Source: Bacteroidota bacterium
GTDB lineage: Bacteria > Bacteroidota > Bacteroidia > Bacteroidales > VadinHA17
Assembly: GCA_030613125.1 (NCBI GenBank)
Contig: JAUWMO010000085.1
Coordinates: 1 to 11,262, forward strand
Reading direction: 5' to 3'
Length of the DNA stretch: 11,262 bases
Shown: positions 7,541 through 11,262 of the stretch, piece by piece
Layout: each line of letters begins with the position of its first letter
Position numbering within the stretch: the first letter of the stretch is position 1
The notes under the pieces: generated by a model
Seen by the model: the letters and a program-made list of their open reading frames with translations, nothing else
Told to the model about the DNA's origin: nothing
The model's database searches: none
Position numbers and translations under genes: made by a program

Positions 7541-9535
7541 ATGAAAAGGATAGGAATCATACTTATTATGGCAGTAATGTGCCCATTTATTCAAGCCCAG
7601 GATTCTAAGGAACTTAAAGAAGCTTTCCTTGATGGAGAATATTTTCTGGCATACGAAGATTTTTTGGATGCCCTACCATATTATTTGAAAGTTTATGAGC
7701 AAAATACCAATAATGCAAATATTAATTATAGGATTGGGCTTTGTTACCTTAATATACCTGGGGAGAAAAATAAAGCTATTCCATACCTTGAGAAGGCAAT
7801 CTTAAATACAACATCTGATTACAAGGAAGGTAATTTTAAAGAAGAAAGGGCCCCACATGATGCATTCTTTTTCCTGGCTAATGCCTACCAAATTCAGTAT
7901 AAATTTGTAGAAGCTAAAAAAAATTATAATAAATATTTACAATTTTTAGAACCTTCTGATACTGTTAATACCAATTTTGTAAAACAGGGTATTGCTTCAT
8001 GCCAGAATGCAAAAGAAATTGTAAAACATCCGGTATACTTTGATCTGCTGAACCTGGGAAACCGTATCAATTCTGCATCAAAAGAGTTTGCTGCTGTGAT
8101 TTCAGGTGATGGATCCACGCTGGTTTATGTTTCAAGCCTGAAATTTTATGACGCACTGTTTTATTCAAAAAAAGTTAATGGGCAATGGGGCTTGCCTGTT
8201 AATATTACTCCAGATATTAAATCAGATGGTGATCTCTATCCAACTGGCCTTTCCTATGATGGAACTCAATTGTTACTTACCCGGAATGATAGATTCAACA
8301 GCGATATCTATAGTAGTAAAATCGTTGATGGCAAATGGATACCTCATGAAAAACTGGGGAAAAATATCAATACAAAATTTTGGGAATCGCATGCTTCTCT
8401 CTCAAACGATGGCAACATTATGTATTTTACCAGTAACCGTTCAGGAGGATTTGGCGGACTTGATATTTATAAAACTGGAAAAAATGAGGAAACAGGGCTA
8501 TGGGGAAACCCAATTAATTTAGGCCCGGTTATTAACAGCCAGTTCAATGAAGAGACTCCATTTATTTGTGCTGATAATAAAACGTTATTCTTTTCATCCC
8601 AGGGGCATAAAACCATGGGAGGTTTTGATATCTTCAGCTCTGAAATTCAAGATGATGGCAATTGGTCTGAACCAGCAAACATCGGGTATCCAATCAATTC
8701 AACAGATGATGATCTGTTTTTCATCCCCAGGAATGGAGGAATAAACGGATATATATCCTTCTCTGATAAAGAACCATTAATTGGGAGGGAAGATATTTTT
8801 TATCTCGAGATATTTTCTGATAAGAATCCAAGGCCTGTTGAAATTAAAGGGTTAGTTAGTTTGGGAGATAAACCTTCAGAGCAAACCGGTGAAATAAGAA
8901 TTTGGCTTGGTAATGATCAGTCAGGATCTTCACAGGTTTTCAACGTTAATGCTCCTGAAGGAAAATATTCAACTATTACTAAAGTACCCGGTAAATATAA
9001 AATGTTATTTGAGAGTCAGGGCTTTGTTGCAGAAAACAGGTTTATAACGGTCCCTCCAAATTATTCATTGGGCGAAATAGTAATTAATGTGAATCTGAAA
9101 TCTGTCACAATCACTGAACCAATTGTATTAAAAAATATTTATTTTAACTATAACAGCTATAAGATTTCTAAAAACGAACAAAATAAAATCAATTTTGTTT
9201 CTGACTTACTTAACAAGAATTTGGACCTGATAATTGAGATTGCCGGTTATACTGATTCAAAAGGCCGGACTTCATACAATAAAACCCTCTCATTAAATAG
9301 AGCCAGATCAGTAGCAGACTATTTTATCCAGCAGGGAGTTGATAAAAACAGAGTAAAGGTTAAAGGATATGGTGAGACTAACTTCATTGCCATTAATAAA
9401 AATAAAGATAGCTCTGATTCACCGGAAGGCAGAAAATACAACAGACGAGTTGAGTTCTTAGTAATTTCTGGCGCAAAGGAATCAATTGTTACCGAGAAAG
9501 TCGATCTCCCGGCTGATTTAATATACAAGAAGTAA
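7541..9535 (+). CDS. PorE-like envelope protein: TPR, PD40 propeller, CRD, OmpA-type peptidoglycan-binding domain
   Basis: 664 residues. A signal peptide (MKRIGIILIMAVMC..., cleavage near FIQA/Q) precedes TPR-like helices. A PD40 propeller (about 182-425) carries MYFTSNRSGGFGGLDIY and LFFSSQGHKTMGGFDIF. A carboxypeptidase-regulatory-like domain (about 433-517) and an OmpA C-terminal domain (about 527-645) follow. The OmpA part has IYFNYNSYKI, GYTDSKG with D572, LSLNRARSV with R587, and RRVEF. The Asp and Arg are the residues that in this family hold the diaminopimelate of peptidoglycan, so binding ability looks intact. The architecture is that of PorE (PG1058), a type IX secretion component in Porphyromonas gingivalis. 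Many other Bacteroidota proteins share it, so orthology is not claimed. Two ATGs are possible; 7541 is preferred because it gives MKRI as in the upstream paralog, while 7535 adds two residues. The terminator upstream and the promoter box make it the head of its transcript. Confidence 0.92.
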   Translation: MKRIGIILIMAVMCPFIQAQDSKELKEAFLDGEYFLAYEDFLDALPYYLKVYEQNTNNANINYRIGLCYLNIPGEKNKAIPYLEKAILNTTSDYKEGNFKEERAPHDAFFFLANAYQIQYKFVEAKKNYNKYLQFLEPSDTVNTNFVKQGIASCQNAKEIVKHPVYFDLLNLGNRINSASKEFAAVISGDGSTLVYVSSLKFYDALFYSKKVNGQWGLPVNITPDIKSDGDLYPTGLSYDGTQLLLTRNDRFNSDIYSSKIVDGKWIPHEKLGKNINTKFWESHASLSNDGNIMYFTSNRSGGFGGLDIYKTGKNEETGLWGNPINLGPVINSQFNEETPFICADNKTLFFSSQGHKTMGGFDIFSSEIQDDGNWSEPANIGYPINSTDDDLFFIPRNGGINGYISFSDKEPLIGREDIFYLEIFSDKNPRPVEIKGLVSLGDKPSEQTGEIRIWLGNDQSGSSQVFNVNAPEGKYSTITKVPGKYKMLFESQGFVAENRFITVPPNYSLGEIVINVNLKSVTITEPIVLKNIYFNYNSYKISKNEQNKINFVSDLLNKNLDLIIEIAGYTDSKGRTSYNKTLSLNRARSVADYFIQQGVDKNRVKVKGYGETNFIAINKNKDSSDSPEGRKYNRRVEFLVISGAKESIVTEKVDLPADLIYKK

Positions 9536-9580
9536 TTACATATATTGCTTAACTTTCCGGAATTCGGTAAAAACCAAACT

Positions 9581-11262
9581 GTGCACACATTGCATAATAT
9601 CACTTTTATTATTATTATATTGCTATCCCTTGAAGTTTATTGTCAGGATAAAATTGATCTTGAAAAAACTTATTATGATGCTGAATTCCTTAGCATATAC
9701 AACAAATATGAAGAAGCAATATCCTTATACTTGATGGTTTTGGAAAATGGTATGAATAATGCCAATATTCAGTATAAAGTTGGCCTCACATATCTTAAGA
9801 TCCCAGGGAAAAAACTATTAGCGATTCCATATCTAAAAGAAGCAGCACAAAGCACTTCTTTAAAATATAAAGAGGAATTATCGTTTCATGAAAAAAAAGC
9901 ACCAGTTGAGACTTTCCTTTATTTGGGGGAAGCTTATCAAATAAATAATGAATTAGATAAAGCTCTGGAAAATTACAGACATTACCTTACCCTGATTTCA
10001 TCAATCAGCGGCGATACTAAAGTTATTAATAGAAAAATTAAGAGTTGTAATATTGCTCTTGAAATGAGAAAAAGTCCTATAGATATTGACTCCAAAATCC
10101 TTCAGTTCAGTCTTCCTGATAAGGTTCTTTCTAATGCTGCTTTCTCTACTGACGGAAAATTTGTAGTTTTCAATGGGAAACGGAAATACTATCAGGCAAT
10201 ATTTTTCTCTCAAAAGATCTTCGGTGAATGGGTTAAACCCAAAAATATTACAATGGAAGTAGAATCAGATGGCAATTTTCAGGTTTCCTCTCTTTCTCCT
10301 GATGGAAAAACTTTGTTTCTGGTTTATCAAAATCCTACTGATTATGATCTATTCATGAGTACCTATTCAAATGGCAGATGGTCAAAAGCCCGTATTTTGA
10401 ATAATAATATCAATAGCATGCACAATGAATTACATGCAGTGCTGTCACCTGTTGAGGAGGCTTTATACTTTGTAAGTGATAAAAGAGGTAGTCAGAATGG
10501 ACTGGATATATATAAATCAGTACCAGATAAAAATGGTGATTGGGGGCCCGCAGAAAACCTGGGGCCACCAGTAAACAGCCCGTTTGATGAGAATACACCT
10601 TTTTTTACTCGGGATGGTAATGTTATGTATTTCAGTTCAAACGGACATAATACTATGGGTGGTTATGATGTTTTTATCTCTAAAAAAGCCGATGGAAATA
10701 GTTGGACGAAACCTGAAAATTTAGGTTATCCATTAAATACAACTGACGATGATCTGTATTTTGTTCCTGTTAACAATGGGACAATTGGATATATTTCTCA
10801 ATTCAATAATGCAACCGGAGAACAGAGGTTTGTTTATGAATATGTGTTCTTTACTGATGATTTTCCCAGATACATATTAGTCGATGGACAGTTACATTTT
10901 CCTGAAAAAAAAGAATCTGATATCGTAATAAATGATCTGATTATCAATGTTAAGGACACTTTGGGAGATGATGTTATTAACATCTGTCCCAGTAAGCAAG
11001 GGAAATTCAGATTTAAACTTCCTGCCGGAACTTATATTGTAAATGTTTCAGGCGATGCTATAAAACCTCAATCCAAAACTATTAAGATAGACAATGACGA
11101 AAAGACAATGAATTTTGTTGTAGAATGGATTGAAGAAAGACCAGAAAAAACAACCACCGTAAATGAAACTATCCACTTTGGATTTGATCAGTATAAAATA
11201 GGTCAACCTTCTCTTAATGAGCTTGCAATTGTAGTTCGTGTTATGAACACTTTTCCCTCCAT
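9581..11262 (+). CDS. Third TPR / PD40 / CRD paralog with the start of an OmpA-like domain, 3' truncated by window edge
   Basis: The frame is open from the stop of the previous gene to the right edge. From GTG 9581 it gives 560 residues. A hydrophobic signal segment (ITFIIIILLSLEVYCQ) is followed by TPR-like helices (YNKYEEAISLYL, ETFLYLGEAYQINNELDKAL). A PD40 propeller (about 187-430) carries LYFVSDKRGSQNGLDIY and MYFSSNGHNTMGGYDVF. A CRD-like domain (about 432-518) follows, then IHFGFDQYKIGQPSLNEL, the opening of an OmpA-like domain, at about the same residue number as in the preceding paralog. There is no ATG between the previous stop and the signal segment. The candidates are GTG 9581, TTG 9590, TTG 9545 and TTG 9620. 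GTG 9581 or TTG 9590 gives a signal peptide of a length matching the paralogs. The propeller is more diverged than in the other two. It lies 45 bases after the preceding gene with no terminator between, so cotranscription is likely; a one-mismatch box TAACTTTC lies at 9550-9557. Confidence 0.88.
   Translation, partial: MHTLHNITFIIIILLSLEVYCQDKIDLEKTYYDAEFLSIYNKYEEAISLYLMVLENGMNNANIQYKVGLTYLKIPGKKLLAIPYLKEAAQSTSLKYKEELSFHEKKAPVETFLYLGEAYQINNELDKALENYRHYLTLISSISGDTKVINRKIKSCNIALEMRKSPIDIDSKILQFSLPDKVLSNAAFSTDGKFVVFNGKRKYYQAIFFSQKIFGEWVKPKNITMEVESDGNFQVSSLSPDGKTLFLVYQNPTDYDLFMSTYSNGRWSKARILNNNINSMHNELHAVLSPVEEALYFVSDKRGSQNGLDIYKSVPDKNGDWGPAENLGPPVNSPFDENTPFFTRDGNVMYFSSNGHNTMGGYDVFISKKADGNSWTKPENLGYPLNTTDDDLYFVPVNNGTIGYISQFNNATGEQRFVYEYVFFTDDFPRYILVDGQLHFPEKKESDIVINDLIINVKDTLGDDVINICPSKQGKFRFKLPAGTYIVNVSGDAIKPQSKTIKIDNDEKTMNFVVEWIEERPEKTTTVNETIHFGFDQYKIGQPSLNELAIVVRVMNTFPS

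Noticed and set aside
8148..8522. A 124-codon open frame on the plus strand in another phase within the second PD40 paralog
   Set aside because: It overlaps the conserved propeller in a shifted frame and its protein has no family features. Similar shifted frames at 5341-5547 and 8547-8744 are also shadows over propeller DNA.
9557..9567. CCGGAATTCGG between paralogs 2 and 3 as a terminator or operator
   Set aside because: It is only an imperfect short palindrome around GAATTC, with no T-run; no terminator is supported between these genes.
4521..11262. The propeller genes as a complete type IX secretion locus
   Set aside because: Only the PorE-like architecture is present. No PorK, L, M, N, P, T, V or Sov homologue is visible, and PD40-OmpA proteins are common in this phylum outside the secretion system.

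Overview
The window looks like chromosomal DNA of a member of the Bacteroidota, probably Bacteroidales-like. The DNA is AT-rich, starts lack Shine-Dalgarno sequences, and several genes have the phylum's distinctive promoter box TAnnTTTG about 20-40 bases upstream of the start. The proteins point the same way: a WbbL-like glycosyltransferase fused to a polyprenyl-glycosylphosphotransferase-like half, and three proteins with the TPR / PD40 propeller / carboxypeptidase-regulatory-like layout of PorE (PG1058 of Porphyromonas gingivalis). No phage, transposon, CRISPR or RNA gene is visible, and no gap between genes exceeds 300 bases.

Layout. A sodium:solute symporter gene (5' end only) runs off the left edge on the minus strand. 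It is divergent from recR (342-971, recombinational repair). Next is a 653-residue membrane glycosyltransferase fusion (1028-2989) and a dihydrolipoamide acyltransferase E2 (3058-4404), each with its own TAnnTTTG promoter. The right 60% (4521-11262) holds three tandem paralogous genes on the plus strand. Their products are exported, starting with TPR-like helices, then a PD40 beta-propeller and a CRD-like beta domain. The first ends in an Ig-like domain, four alpha-helical repeats of about 68 residues and a single C-terminal membrane anchor. The second ends in an OmpA-type peptidoglycan-binding domain. The third is cut by the window edge just as an OmpA-like domain begins. A strong intrinsic terminator separates paralog 1 from paralog 2. 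Paralogs 2 and 3 are 45 bases apart with no terminator and may be cotranscribed.

How the genes work together. The left-hand genes are a mix of housekeeping and surface-glycan functions with no obvious shared pathway. The three paralogs are the interesting unit: one propeller scaffold, two predicted to grip peptidoglycan and one predicted to be fixed in the inner membrane through a helical-repeat stalk. A joint envelope-spanning assembly, perhaps related to type IX secretion or gliding accessories, is an inference from domain architecture only. No PorP/SprF, PorK/L/M/N or other T9SS core gene lies in the window.
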